Shown here in pieces: positions 11,623-23,045 of a DNA stretch of 64,000 nucleotides. The notes under the pieces are model-generated. The model ran no database searches and was not told the DNA's origin. It was given only the letters and a program-made list of their open reading frames with translations. Position 1 is the first letter of the stretch. Each line of letters starts with the position of its first letter. The translations under genes were made by a program, and so were the position numbers. Source of the DNA: Nothophaeocryptopus gaeumannii (lineage: Eukaryota; Ascomycota; Dothideomycetes; Mycosphaerellales; Mycosphaerellaceae); assembly GCA_031771865.1 (NCBI GenBank), contig JASISA010000010.1, positions 868,001 through 932,000 on the forward strand, given 5' to 3'.

Positions 11623-13435
11623 TGTGCTGCCGAAGAGGAGAAATCTTTGCAATTGAGGGCGTGGAGGTAATGGAAAGAGGCGACACAAACAAGGCTTGTG
11701 AGGGAGAGATCGTGAACGAAGGAGTGGGACTAGGTTTGAAGAAGGGAAGAGCATTCCACCTCCACATTCATAATACGGAATATCATCCAAAGACCACGCT
11801 GCACAGATGCGCTTACGACCAAGCTTCTCGTCTGTTTGACGTACTGAATCGTAGCCAAGCATCTCCAATTCTGATGGCCGCTTACCCTCTCTGCTCTTTG
11901 TCACGGAGCGGATGCAATCTCCAGACGACGACCTGCTGTGGAGCTGGTGGAGCATGCTGGATATACAGAGCTTGGAGCGGACGGTGCGCGGTCAAGGAAC
12001 AAGAAATACAAACGCATGTTGCTGGGCTCTGAGGAACTGCGAAACGGCATTCCCGTCGCCAGAAAGGCTGGTGAGAAGCTCAATGGATCACCTTTCCATC
12101 AGCCAAAGCGTCTTGGCTCTTGGTCTCAGATCAACAGAATTTCCCTGCGCTCAGAGCACGATCGCGGCTGCAGGAAGAAGTGTCCCTGCAATGACGGGCC
12201 ATTAGCCTCGTCGAAATGGTGCTTGTCAAGGCGTTCATTGCGAGTGTCGATACCGGCTACCAAATGTCTGGAACTGCAGGACCATGCGCATCCCAGATTG
12301 ACCAATCTTCCTGTTTGTATTCTTGACTCTTGATTGAAGTGATCGAACCTCTCCGTGGTGGGCTGGTTCGATGCCAGGTTGAGAGCGGGAGGCTGGAAGC
12401 AACGGAGGGCCGGGGTCTCATTGCCCCAACAGTGCGTTCATTGGTGTCTGATCGCGGGAGTCATTTGCTGTTACCGAAAAAGTTCGCGGTGGGAGTATGG
12501 ACCATTGTCGTGGGTATTGCTCGCGCGGGAGGCCGCATGTCTGATCATCGCCAGAGTGGTTGCAAAACCCTCTAGGGGAGCCTTCAGATTAACCCAAGAG
12601 ATATGGTAAAGCATGTACAACGTGGTGGCGCTCTTGATGAATGTGGGAGCAGGCGTGTCGGGTCTGGGTGTCACTGACGGCTTGGAGGAGGACGCGCGAG
12701 ACGATCACGAGCCTTGCCAAGCCGTGCTGTTAATTCTATTTGTTGACACCCGGCGGGCGCTAGCGGCTGCTCATATCTATTGATTTATAGTAGCCCGACC
12801 TTCTGCCGATTCACATCGAACACGTCGCTGGCTTCTCTGACCACACATCTCATACAGTCATGAACGAGACTGTGTTGTAATGTCGCCCTCACGAGGCTCA
12901 TCCTATATTGCTTGTGCTGCCGTCAACGAGAACATCTCATGAGGTCATTGCAGGCCGCAAACGAATTCACGTCTTCCTTCCGCATCAGAGCGCAGAGCAT
13001 AGCTTTTTGCCCCACGGAACGCGCCTCAAACACCTTTCGCTGTACAGTTTGCGCCATACGATACAATCTTCCAGACGTCTAAGATATGGTCTGTAGCTTG
13101 AAAGAGCCAGAGTAGAAGCCCCGCAAGCTCGAACGCTTCAGTGTATATAGTTCTAATTGGCAGCTGCTGCCGTACTTGTCCTTGCCATGGCGCTGGCATG
13201 GGACCTCCACACACTGTCAATGAGCCTCGTATGTTCTGCACTCAGTGGTCGTAAGTCATCCTATTACGCATAGGGAAGCATGCGCTGAAGTTCATGCAAC
13301 AGGGTTTGCCCCTGATTTAGTTCTAGCCGCTTGCTGTGCCCTTTGGCATCGACATACAGGCTCGCTCATTGCACCTCATTTCATCATTTCCGAACACCCT
13401 CGAAACTCCAACTTGGACCTTTGGTACTCTCTAAA
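11623..13435. other. 1.8 kb without a confident gene
   Basis: Several overlapping open frames of 80-135 codons occur on both strands (for example plus strand 11938-12333), but none carries a motif I recognise or a convincing splice chain. The promoter of the disrupted minus-strand gene should lie just right of 11622. Base composition is ordinary, so this is not a RIP island. Confidence 0.35.
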
Positions 13436-15154
13436 ATGATTGCATACAATATGCTCTCGTCTCTAGGATTGGCCCTACCACCACAACGCCGGCCTGAGGA
13501 CCATTACAAAACCAGAGGTAAGGTGATCCTGATGTTTACTGAAATCTTGGCCAACGTGCAGCAGATGATGTGATTAGGGCATTGCGTGAGGAGTGTGTCG
13601 TAGCGGTGTCGAAAGAGCTCATCGATGATCTTCGATCGGCCTTTTTGGAATGTAGTGAGCAGAGTAGCACTGGATCCGATGCACGTACGTGTCCCACATC
13701 CCAATATGCTTCTTATCTCAGTGCTGATGCCACTTCAAAGTGGAAATATGAGACATTGGATCTTTACTGGCAGCAGATCGAAACCGCATACCTTAATTCA
13801 CGGAAAGCACTGGCTTGCTGTGGTCTATACTGATATCATGGGCTGCCTTTCCCTTGCCGCCTGAGCAGAGCAACATACTCACGTGGCAATCGTTCGTGAT
13901 GGTGCGCGCAATACTCCGTCGTCGTCAGTCTGTCCAGCAAACTCCAGAGCTTCATACACCACGTTCTGCGCACTCCCGTGCGCAAGTCGTTCCCCCTTGC
14001 GGATCTGCCAAACGACCGAGACTTCTGTTCCAAGCTCTGGCTACAGTCAAGCCTGCGGAGGAGCTCTAGGAGGCCGATAATGGAGTTAGTGACGTGGAAT
14101 ACCTGCTGTGCGTTTTGGCCTTCTGCATGGATATCGAAGAAGACAAGTACCTATGATATGAGAAGGACTTCATTCCTGCCTGGCCCGGCTGCAGTCATCA
14201 TGCTTACAGCGCCGCTTGCAGTGGCGATTTACACCGCAGGATTTCGAGCTGCTTGTGGGATTGACATTGTCATTTTTATGTGCTAAGCTTGACCTCTTCC
14301 ACGACGACCACGAGAGCAATAGATACATGGTGGCCCAGGTAGCGGACAGGCTCTTCAAAGCTTTTGCTCATACTGGGATGCCTCTGCACTGGCAGTCATT
14401 TTCAAAGTGGAGTGCGACTGAGGTAGTTAGCAGAAAGCTTCAGACTTCTAGAGAGATCGAAACTGACGCTCTTGAGCCTTATCTGTTGAACACCCTAGAT
14501 TGGTATCTCGCACACGTACAGGTCAGCATCCTTCCTGAGCGAAGAGCATGCCTCGCCACCTCACCCACGCCGACTCGATATTTATTTCCACAACGGGCTG
14601 AGACGCGCACTATTTCTCTTTGGCCGTTACGGTTTTCGAGGTCTGAGAGCCAGTCTGTGAGCGTCATCGAGTCCTCCATCATCGTCCAACTGGCCATCGT
14701 CCTTGGCCGTGGGCGCACCAAAGAACTTCAGAAGTATTTTCCAGAAAATGCATCGTTATCCGTCCCACAAACTTCAACTGCAGCGCTGCAAGAGTTCATA
14801 AACCGGCGCCGAGGCCATTTGATGGCATTCATTTCCGCGGCAACAGAGGCTGGAGGCCGTGCGCTCTTCGCGGTATGCACTGCCGACGAAAAATACGATA
14901 AGACACCAGAGGTAGTTGTGGTACAGCTTGTGCCAAAGCATGTTGTGCTCTACCAAGCGCAAGGTCTTCGCGAGGACGCGTCAGAAAATGCCGAGACACA
15001 GTCGGCCGGAAGCTGGTGGACTATGGATGGAGAGCATACCCTCAATATGGGCGAGTGTGTCAAGCTGGATGCCGAGCTCGCTCGTTGTATCGTCGACTCT
15101 GCCGGAGAAAGCACGAGATACCTGATTGACGCTGTGGAAGTATGGCCTGTCTGA
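13436..15154 (+). CDS. Hypothetical multi-exon gene, possibly C48 (Ulp1)-like or degenerate
   Basis: A spliced model can start at ATG 13436: exon 13436-13517 with a GTAAGG donor; exon from 13562 reading DDVIRALREECVVAVSKELI; a short intron with GTACGT donor near 13685 and CAG acceptor near 13721; then a segment with GKHWLAVVYTD. His-Trp followed by a hydrophobic strand is what Ulp1/C48 cysteine proteases have at the catalytic His, but the downstream Asp and the Q/Cys box are not convincing. The later stretch VEYLLCVLAFCMDIEEDK and the long terminal frame (14216-15154, ending in DAVEVWPV) look coding. The middle exons are uncertain, and the gene may be decayed. Confidence 0.35.
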
Positions 15155-15315
15155 TGAAGGCAAAAGCGTGTCGAGGACCGCGCCAGGCAAAGTCGCCGTC
15201 GTCGGAGCAAAGGTCCATCAGACGACTCCAAACGGCTCGAGCAGATTCAAGATGCAAGTGAGTGCTAGGTCCTGTATCACCTTGCTCCTTCCGCATGTAA
15301 ATGCCAAGAACGCTA

Positions 15316-15356
15316 AGGGTTCCGCCCACGTGACGCACAGCCGCACGAGACGCACA
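15316..15356 (+). repeat. Left terminal inverted repeat of pogo/Fot1-type element
   Basis: Starts with agggttccgcccacgtgac after a TA. It pairs, with a few mismatches, with the right end at 17407-17447. The block acgcacagccgcac is shared exactly. Confidence 0.8.
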
Positions 15357-15386
15357 CTTTCGTAGATTTTCAGCTATCTTTAGACA

Positions 15387-17288
15387 ATGATATCTCTACA
15401 CAACATGGACCAAATTGAGCAAGCGATAGCTGATTTGAATGGTCAAGAAGAGCCTAACATTTCCGCTACAGCAAGGACGTATGGTATTGAGCGCTCCAAG
15501 TTATCCAAGCGCTAGAGAGGCGTCCAGCAATCCAGCCAGTTCAAAGCCGAAGACCAGTCTATTCTCAGCAAACAATAAGAGCGCACACTCGTCGATTATA
15601 TCAATACCCTTACCGAGAGAGGCCTCCCTCCAACGCCTGCAATGCTTTCTAATTTCGTGTACGATATCGCAAAGAAATACCCAGGAAAGAGCTAGGTGCT
15701 AAGATTCGTACAAAAGTAGTTAGGACACATAACTTCTCGGTATTTGCAGCCTATGGATACTAGCCGTTAAAAGGCAGATAATTGGTACTACTATTCTGCA
15801 TACTTTGAGTTGCTAAAGAAGAAGATGGCTTAGTATAATATAAAAGAAGGAAATAGCTATAATATGGATGAAAAGGGCTTCTTAATCGGCTTCCTTACAA
15901 AGGCAAAGAGAATCTTTACAAAGAAGGCTTGGAAGGATAGCAAGCTCTTAGGCAACACTCAAGATGGAAATAGAGAGTGGATTACAGTTATTGCCTGTAT
16001 CTGTGCAGACCTTACTGTCCTGCCTCCAGCCTTGATCTACTAAGCAAAAACCGGCAATATCTAGGATACTTGGGTCCAGGATCTGGACACTTCAATTCAC
16101 CAATTATTCATGGCTTCCTTAGAGAATAGATGGACAGATAATAAGCTTGGTTTGGCCTAGCTACAGCAAGTCTTTGATCGATTTACAAAGGCTAAAGCTC
16201 GGAGGGATTGGAGGCTCCTTTTTGTTGATAGTCACGGCTCTCATGTGAACATGGGCTTCCTTGAGTACTGTAATAGCAACCGAATACTTGTGGCTATATA
16301 TCCTCCTCATTCTACGCACCGGCTTCAGCCTCTGGATGTCTCTCTTTTCTCACTATTGGGTACCTACTATAGCCAACAGCTGGACACCTTTATTCACAAC
16401 TGCCAAGGCTTATCTTTAGTTACTAAGCGTGATTTCCTTCAACTCTTCTAGCCAGCGTGGACAAAGGCATTCACAAGCAAGAATATAGCCTCAGGTTGGA
16501 AAAAGACAGGCTTGTTTCCTTTCAACCCTGAAGAAGTACTTGCCAAGATTCACAAGCTAGAAAAGGACGACTAACAACAGTTAAGGCCAGCTACAGGGGA
16601 TTCATCAACGTCTATACTATTAGCAAGTAACTGGAGAAAACTCAGGAACCTTCTTAAGGACGTTGTTAACGAGAGCCTTACTGAAACTCATGCCAACAAG
16701 ATGTCTAAGCTTTCCAATAGCCTCATGTCAATTACTACGCAAAATGCCATCCTCAAGGCTGAGAATAAGGGCTTTAAGACTGCCCTTTTCTACGAGAAGA
16801 AGAAGAGGAAGCGTGGCAAGGGTTTGTTCGAAGATTTTAGAGCTAAAGAAAATAATGCAGCTATTTTCTTTTCCCCTATGAAGATTCAGCAGGTAAAGGA
16901 CTTTCACAAGCAGAAAGAGGACGATAAAGTGAATGCTGAGGCTCAAAAACAGGTTAAGAAGGAAGAAGCAAAGGCTAAAGCATTTCAGAAACGTGTTGCT
17001 ATTGAGATGCGTAAAAAGGACAGGCTAGAAAAGAAGGCAGAGAAGGAAAGACAGGTAGCTGAAAAAGCTGCTGCCAAACTCAGGGCAAAAGACGATAAGG
17101 CAGTGTCTAACCAACTCCAAGCGGCCCTTCAGTAGTCAACAAAGAAGCCAAAGAAACGCAAGCAACTTATCGTTGTGCTGCCAGTTGCTCTAGACGCTCC
17201 TGAAGTAGTATCTAACCAAGGAGCTCCAATTCGGGCTTCAAATAGGTCGAAGCGTCCTATTCGACAACCAGCCCGATTCAAGACATAA
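15387..17288 (+). pseudogene. DDE transposase (pogo/Fot1 type), nonsense-riddled
   Basis: Frame from ATG 15387 to TAA 17286-17288 is 634 codons with no indel, interrupted by stops mostly of the TAG/TAA kind expected from CAG/CAA or TGG. Order: N-terminal helix-turn-helix like DNA-binding region (IADLNGQEEPNISATARTYG); first catalytic Asp in NMDEKG (about 15861); second in LLFVDSHGSHV (about 16220); third in HRLQPLD (about 16320); then a Lys/Glu-rich coiled-coil tail (16780-17130). The catalytic triad residues are all still readable, but the protein cannot be made. Confidence 0.8.
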
Positions 17289-17406
17289 AAAGTAGCTTAA
17301 ATGAAAGCCTATAGCTTGTTCTACAAGATCCTTGAATATCGTAATAATCGGTTTAGCCGTTGTTGAGTTATATGAGCAGAAAGATATGTGAATAGAAGGA
17401 TGGATC

Positions 17407-17447
17407 TGTGCGTCACGTGCGGCTGTGCGTTACGTGGGGGTAACCTC
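17407..17447 (+). repeat. Right terminal inverted repeat of pogo/Fot1-type element
   Basis: The reverse complement begins gaggttacccccacgtaacg and then matches the left end through the shared acgcacagccgcac block. It is followed by TA at 17448-17449. Confidence 0.8.
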
Positions 17448-17449
17448 TA

Positions 17450-18295
17450 GCTAGCTTCCGCCGCCTTCAACCTCGCCTCTGCGCTTCCGACTTGAAACCT
17501 CCGCGACTGCACTTACGCAATAACTGTCGTGGTCAACATGGCACGCCGTTCGAGCGCATACGTCGCCCTCCTACGTCAACATCACCCAACCTACCGCCGC
17601 CCAGCCAGAAGAAGCCCAAGGCAAGAACGCCGAAGAAATGCTACATCCTCGACCTGGCAGGCGAACTTCGCAACAGAATCTACCGCCTCTGCCTCACACA
17701 AGATGACGTTGTCCATGGGAAAGCAGTTCGACACGACAACTCAGGCAACTACGGTGGCAATTATGGCGGCAACCACGGCGGCGATTGGACTGTGATGCTC
17801 CCTCTGGAGCCCCCACTCACATCAGTCTGCAGCATGATCCGCGACGAAAGCCTCAGTATCTACTACGGAGAGAACACATTCGAAATCTCCAGCGGCTCTG
17901 CATGGGACTTCAACGGTATCAGAGTCTGGATGACTCTCACCGACCTACGCACCAAGCTCAAACCATATCGAACGCGCCTTCTGCGATCGCTACAAGTCCT
18001 CTATGACTCGGACACGATGGGACAGTCGAATTCAATACTGTGTGCAGCTTGGATACGGCCTCAAGGCACTGTCGAAGTCAAGTTGGAGGGCTATGCGACT
18101 GACGGTCTGAAAGACCGCAGATACATCGAGCAGATGTGTAGTTGTGACATGAGAAAGGCTACGAAGACGAAGAAGGCACATGGCGAGTACCTCCTTGCAT
18201 TCTTGAAAGAGCAGCTTGACAAGTTCCTCGTGGACGGCGAGGGAGTCGATTGCGAGAAGTGCCGGCTTCTGAAGCTACAGAGGACCATGGATTGA
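17450..18295 (+). pseudogene. F-box/2EXR-like fungal protein gene, 5' end split by transposon
   Basis: The frame runs open to the stop at 18293-18295 but has no in-frame ATG upstream before a TAA inside the transposon end (17441). Joining across the pogo element gives ATG at 15301 followed by four codons, then the target TA, then this frame without shift, for about 286 aa. The protein has a basic N-terminus, then YILDLAGELRNRIYRLCL, the leucine-rich opening typical of the short F-box/2EXR-like proteins abundant in Dothideomycetes, and later ESLSIYYGENTFE, the usual second conserved block. A Gly/Asn repeat (NYGGNYGGNHGG) lies between. Function of such proteins is unknown. Unless a new start is used, translation is blocked by the insertion. 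Confidence 0.68.
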
Positions 18296-18713
18296 TCCGG
18301 CGAACGAAGCCAAGAGGAAGGAAGACGTAAAGGCTGGCTGATAGGTGGATCCGCTCTGCGATTCGCGAGGCCTTCATACAATCCAATATTCCGTTTGCTC
18401 GTGCCAGCATTTCGCAGCTCAGGAACCAATTTTAAAAATGGCTACAAGCCGGAAGCCTGGCTTTCATGGAACAACGGTGGAAGAACAGTGAGCCAACACA
18501 ATTCGAAAACGAGCAGAAGGGAGACAGGTGTGGAGGCTATGGACGTTTGAAGCTACTCAGGGTTTTGGACTGAAACGGATTGATGCCGGGAGGAACAATA
18601 ATGGAATTTGCTCTGGTCACTACCGGGACTCTTCGATGAGTCTGTCAATCGTCGTAGGGCTTCGAAAAGTAGTCGTCTCATCTGATACTCCCGGCGATCC
18701 TCAAGCGAGAAAC
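18296..18713. other. Intergenic; no gene seen
   Basis: Region between the 3' ends of two convergent genes. It holds only short frames with no recognisable content. Confidence 0.4.
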
Positions 18714-19454
18714 TCAGTGAATCCGACCTTCCTTACACTTCCGACAACCTCCAAGCCGCTCCATCACCTTCTTCACATCCGCTTGACTTGCTTGAAGAAT
18801 ACTCCACGCCTGTTCTCTCTTCCGAATATCCAAAATCCTCTCACTCGTCGTGTCACGCGCCTGCCAAACAATGGGTCCTCCCGTTTCTTCCTGGTACTTG
18901 AAGATGTGATCACCGAGGACTGTCAGAGTCTCAATCGAATAGGCTTTATCGATCAGCTTGCCGACTGCTTGCGAGACGGCTTCCATGAGGTTCGGCAATT
19001 TGAAGTGATCTGCTGCTACTCGCAAGTCGATCAGGTTGCCGAGGCGGGCGTGCACAATTTCGTTGGAGGAGTGGTCGAAAGTTCGATCGATGTTCAGCCA
19101 GGGGAGGTCGAGGTTGTAGACGTGGCGGAGGAGGGAATCGATCGTTTCTGGATCATCGATGGATGGGTCGTTGAGTATGAAACCCTTCTTCTTCGATTAT
19201 TGAAAATTGTCAGAGGTTCTATGGAAGATTGTATGACAGAAGCTTGCTTACGTTGAAGCCGCCTGCTAGAGCTTTCTTGAAGTATTCAGAAGCTGGCTCT
19301 ACTACTGCTCTGTGGACCTTGAAGTCTTTCTTAGTGGTACGGATGGTGAAGGCTGAGTACTCGCCAGTCTCATAGAGACTACACTATTGTCAGTGTACGC
19401 CTCTTCAATCACGAAGTACGATTACTGTTTCAATCGGTCAGATGTGAGAGCCAT
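18714..19454 (-). CDS. BTB/POZ domain protein (3 exons)
   Basis: Exons 19454-19426, 19378-19252 and 19190-18714 keep frame and give 210 aa, starting MALTSDRLKHLYETGEYSAF. The first residues are typical of small fungal BTB proteins (L-x-x-x-G-x-Y-S-D/A-hydrophobic), followed by the KDFKVHRAVV strand-helix in which the conserved His precedes a hydrophobic run, then SEYFKKAL. The terminal exon contains LPNLMEAVSQAVGKLIDKAY, the post-BTB helix. The C-terminus has CRKCKEG. BTB domains form dimers or recruit Cullin-3; no specific role can be assigned. The third-exon acceptor is ambiguous by one codon because of an AAG repeat. Confidence 0.75.
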
Positions 19455-19721
19455 GATGTTCTCCAGAGCATGGGTAGCGTTTGAACATAGAAACGAGAGA
19501 CTCACTTGACCCGATAAGTATAAGCAGGTCCGAAACGATCCGCAAATAACAAGACGCCTGGACGCTACTCATGCTGTCTCGAAGCTTGGAGACCGACTCT
19601 GATCTTTGAGCCGGCAAACTGCTTCCCTTTGACGGCTAAGCGGCCCCTATCTTCTGTACATCAATCATATGGTGACAAGTCACAACAGCGGGAGCAGGCG
19701 AAGATCATCAACTCATTTATC

Positions 19722-20543
19722 ATGAAAGCAAGGTACGAAGACATGACCCCCGAGCAACGTACAGAATTCGAAGACTACGCAATCGGTAGTGCAGGATCGA
19801 ACTTATCCTCAACGCTCTCTCGCGGCGAGTACTCGGACTTCGTCATCAAAGCCGGTGCCGACGGCGTCAAATCTTTCGCAGTCCACCGCGCTGTCGTCTG
19901 CCCAGCCTCAGGCGTTCTCGACCAAGCTTGCAGACAAGATCCTTCTCTGAAGACGCATGAGATGGAGGAGAGACCGGACATCGTTGGCTTGCTGGTGAGG
20001 CATCTGTATCGCAGATCAGGATGGAGCTTGCTCTGTTTGTCGGACTATATCCACCTGCAACGTAAAGATGAGGATGAGTTCGTGCGACGTTTCGATCTCC
20101 TATGGGAGCTCAGACTCGCGGCACGGAAACATGAAGTTCGCGGTCTCAGGGGATTGACGCTACTCCTCATTGCGGAGTGTCTAGAGCGTGTCTACAATGA
20201 TGATGCGCAAGTCGACATGGCCCTTCGTATTTTTCAAGAGAACCACGAAGGCGACGAACGGTCAAGAAGGCTGGCGGGAAATCATTGTCCAGACGACTGG
20301 GATGAGGATCTAAGTATCATGAGCACTCACAAATATCCGGGGTATTGTAATTATGGTTGGGACGGAAACGGATGGGACTGGCCGGAGGATTGGCTCGAGG
20401 AGAGGGAGAGGATTAAGATGAATCCGAGGCAAGTGGACGCGCTGGAGTACACAATCGACGGGATGTGGAAGGGAGAAGGACATGGTCGGAGAGAGGGTTC
20501 GCCGTATTATGAGGATGCTCCGTATCGGAACAGGAGGCCCTGA
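19722..20543 (+). CDS. BTB/POZ domain protein
   Basis: 273 aa from the first in-frame ATG at 19722 (MKARYEDMTPEQRTEFEDYA); the open frame extends farther left but without ATG. The BTB signature is clear: LSRGEYSDFVIKAGADG, then KSFAVHRAVVCPASGVLDQA, with the Y-S-D-F and V-H-R-A-V pairs in the usual places. The C-terminal third is Asp/Trp/Gly-rich (DDWDEDL, YGWDGNGWDWPEDWLEE) and looks disordered. It is divergent from the BTB gene at 18714-19454, with 267 bp between starts, so the pair may be an old duplication sharing a promoter region. Confidence 0.72.
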   Translation: MKARYEDMTPEQRTEFEDYAIGSAGSNLSSTLSRGEYSDFVIKAGADGVKSFAVHRAVVCPASGVLDQACRQDPSLKTHEMEERPDIVGLLVRHLYRRSGWSLLCLSDYIHLQRKDEDEFVRRFDLLWELRLAARKHEVRGLRGLTLLLIAECLERVYNDDAQVDMALRIFQENHEGDERSRRLAGNHCPDDWDEDLSIMSTHKYPGYCNYGWDGNGWDWPEDWLEERERIKMNPRQVDALEYTIDGMWKGEGHGRREGSPYYEDAPYRNRRP

Positions 20544-20749
20544 TGGGAACGTGGAGAAATCGACGATGACCTGGTCGACAACGGCTGTCCGCTCGATAGT
20601 TTCGGTGATTCCAAAGGCTTGAGCTTCATCCTCTTGTGAGAAAGAGGAGGCTCGAGTCTGATATGAAAGTCATTTGTATACAAAAGTGTTACCAGAAGCG
20701 AATCCGCCAATATGTACATCCAATCCACAAATGCCCCCAAATTCTCCCG

Positions 20750-22360
20750 TCATTTTTCCCCATCGCGTAGATACAAGAATCGCTGATATCTGCCATATGT
20801 CCATCTCCTACAAGTCTTTCCCCAGTACATCATCAGAACTGTCGTCATCTGGAAAACAAAGCTCAAGACTCCGATAGCGATAAAAGTATCCGCCAATCCA
20901 CTCGCGTCAATCCAGTAACTTGTGCAAAATGTGAAGATGCAAGCGAGCGAATTGTTGATCACAGCAACTCCAACCATGCCTTCCAAAATCATATCAGGAT
21001 ATGCGTCCATGAGGTATGCCATGGATAGATCGCCTGCGCAACCGAATCCGAAACCGACCATGGCCAGACCGATATAGGGACCAGGCCAGCTCCAGCCTTT
21101 GGACGAGCCGATGCCGAAGAGCATCAAGCCTGCTGGGTTGATGAGGGCAGAGGGAAACATGAGCCATAACCGATCCTCGGCTTCGGATATGCCATTACGT
21201 CGCTTCGCCATCCACTTGACGAAGATATCGGAGAACCAGCCTCCATAGATACAACCGATTGTGGCTCCGATGAGGGTCGGGACGTTCATGATTGCTACGG
21301 CTTGGTTGGAGTAGTTCCATGGTGGCTCGTAGTAGTTGTCCTCCTCGACTGTGAGGTAAAATGTTAACCACGCATCCTGGGCTCCCCACTGTAATCCGGA
21401 GTAGATTACGGCCGGGAAGAGGAAGACGCGCAAAGTTTGAAAGAGGCGTTGCAAGTATTGTTTGAGCCCCAGTCCGATCATGTTTGGAGCTGGTGTGATG
21501 AGAGCGATGCGCTCCCTGTAAGTCTTTTTATGGTCTGCTGGGACGGTGAAGCTTTCCGTCGATCCTCGCGCGTCTGGCTCGGCTGCATTCTCTGCTGTCT
21601 TCTTTTCTTCCGAAATAGATGCCCGGTTTATGCCACCGACGTGGCGGCCCAGTATGGCCTCGCGATGGAAGGAGGTCTCTTCCAGTCCAAAATAGAAGAC
21701 CAGCAAGGTTCCTCCATTGATTATGGCACCGCACCAGCCTACCCATCTCCAGCTGTCAATGGCGATGTAGCCAGCGATCAGAGGGCCCATAAATGTTCCA
21801 ATGGATGTCGCCAAGATATAGAAGCCAAGCACTGTACCACGCTGATGCTGGAAGAACAGGTCCGACAGGGATAGCTGCGCCAGTGCCTCAGCACAACTCT
21901 CCGAAGCTCCGACGAACATCTGGTTCCAGATGGAGTCCTGCACTGTCATGATCCTGGCAAACCAAATCGAGCCTATCATTGCCCAAAGCAGGCATATCAG
22001 GTACTGAATGCGGCGTCCGTACAGCCATGGCATGGGGCTTGCCAGTAAAGTCCAATATCCAATCGCCAAAAACAGGACACCAGCTGCGGTATTGGCGACT
22101 CCGTAGGAGATGCCAAGCTCATCCAGCATACCATCTGAAGCAGCTCCTGCGTCATTTGATGTGGCTGCCGTCAATGCGGTCACAAACAGGACCAGGGCAG
22201 CATGCCAGTACTTTCGCCACGGACTCCAGTTGATTGGGTCATTTGGACTGTTGGTAGGTGGTGGGATGAGGGTGAGCTCCGGGTCCCGAAGATCTCCGCT
22301 CTCGCCATGCACGAACAACTGAATGGTGCCTGGCAGCATTTGTCCATTTGGTTCGGCCAT
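20750..22360 (-). CDS. MFS transporter, DHA1-like
   Basis: 536 aa from ATG 22360 (MAEPNGQMLPGTIQ); the frame is open upstream without ATG. The DPINWSPWRKYWHAALVLFV segment is the standard entry to TM1 of fungal DHA1 multidrug/polyamine-type permeases, and about twelve hydrophobic segments follow with a charged central loop (EEKKTAENAAEPDARGSTES). The usual G-R-R signature after TM2 reads LYGRRIQYL. It should export or import a small organic molecule across the plasma membrane. It is divergent from a polyamine-oxidase-like gene, so a polyamine or amine substrate is a reasonable guess but only inference from context. Confidence 0.78.
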   Translation of the reverse strand: MAEPNGQMLPGTIQLFVHGESGDLRDPELTLIPPPTNSPNDPINWSPWRKYWHAALVLFVTALTAATSNDAGAASDGMLDELGISYGVANTAAGVLFLAIGYWTLLASPMPWLYGRRIQYLICLLWAMIGSIWFARIMTVQDSIWNQMFVGASESCAEALAQLSLSDLFFQHQRGTVLGFYILATSIGTFMGPLIAGYIAIDSWRWVGWCGAIINGGTLLVFYFGLEETSFHREAILGRHVGGINRASISEEKKTAENAAEPDARGSTESFTVPADHKKTYRERIALITPAPNMIGLGLKQYLQRLFQTLRVFLFPAVIYSGLQWGAQDAWLTFYLTVEEDNYYEPPWNYSNQAVAIMNVPTLIGATIGCIYGGWFSDIFVKWMAKRRNGISEAEDRLWLMFPSALINPAGLMLFGIGSSKGWSWPGPYIGLAMVGFGFGCAGDLSMAYLMDAYPDMILEGMVGVAVINNSLACIFTFCTSYWIDASGLADTFIAIGVLSFVFQMTTVLMMYWGKTCRRWTYGRYQRFLYLRDGEK

Positions 22361-23045
22361 GTTGCTGGCAAATAGGCAGTGACGCCTGCCAATGCTAAGA
22401 TTGCGTTCGCGTTCCACGTGTAAGGACCCAAAGACCCAGGAGAAGGTTCAATCAGGGTATGCGACGTGAGAGTATAATAATAAGAATGTTAAGTCCAGAG
22501 AGCTGACAGCGCCACCGCAGCACCCTCTGCAGCTACAGCGCTGATGGCGGCGTCTCAGCAGGACTTCATGGTGGAAGGTAGTCTGCGGTGCTACTTGATG
22601 GCGTCGACTGTGAGCCCCTCCGGCGGAAACCGACCTGCGCTGCGCATGCTTCGGTTGAAAATGAAGGAGGCGAGGCGAGGCGAGGCGAGTCAACGCTCAG
22701 GCCGAAAGATAGAGGATGGAAGGAACACCGCGCGTTTCTGTACATGCAATTCTTGCTCATCGCGGCGTGGGAGTGGAGGCGAGCAGTGCGCAGATTCTGG
22801 TTCGCTAGCACCTGCCTGTGTGGGACGAGCGGGGTGGGGCGATTACAAACATTAACCTCCCGCTGCTCGTGTTCGGACTAGGTGCCGCGCGCATGCCGAC
22901 CGATAACAATCAAGCTTCCTCCTCCACTTCTCCCTCTCTCCTCTCCCTCCCACCTCGCCTCGCTTCGAGCTACACAACAACAGCCTCCCAGCGAATCGAC
23001 TCCCACGCACGCGAGTCGCCCCGCATCGCACACATTCGCACATTG
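22361..23045. promoter_or_regulatory. Shared 5' region of divergent transporter and amine-oxidase genes
   Basis: 685 bp between the two start codons. A CT-rich stretch at 22916-22960, typical of fungal 5' leaders, lies upstream of the oxidase start. No individual binding site is claimed. If the oxidase starts at the upstream in-frame ATG at 22893, this interval is shorter. Confidence 0.45.

Larger units (their letters stand above)
15316..17447 (+). mobile_element. pogo/Fot1-like (Tc1/mariner) DNA transposon, RIP-damaged
   Basis: About 2.13 kb, flanked by TA on both sides (15314-15315 and 17448-17449) as expected for this superfamily, with imperfect terminal inverted repeats of about 40 bp. 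It carries one transposase frame with no frameshifts but about a dozen in-frame stops. A second, more heavily mutated 5' piece of the same family lies at 58504-59242. It is inserted at the very start of an F-box/2EXR-like gene. Confidence 0.85.
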
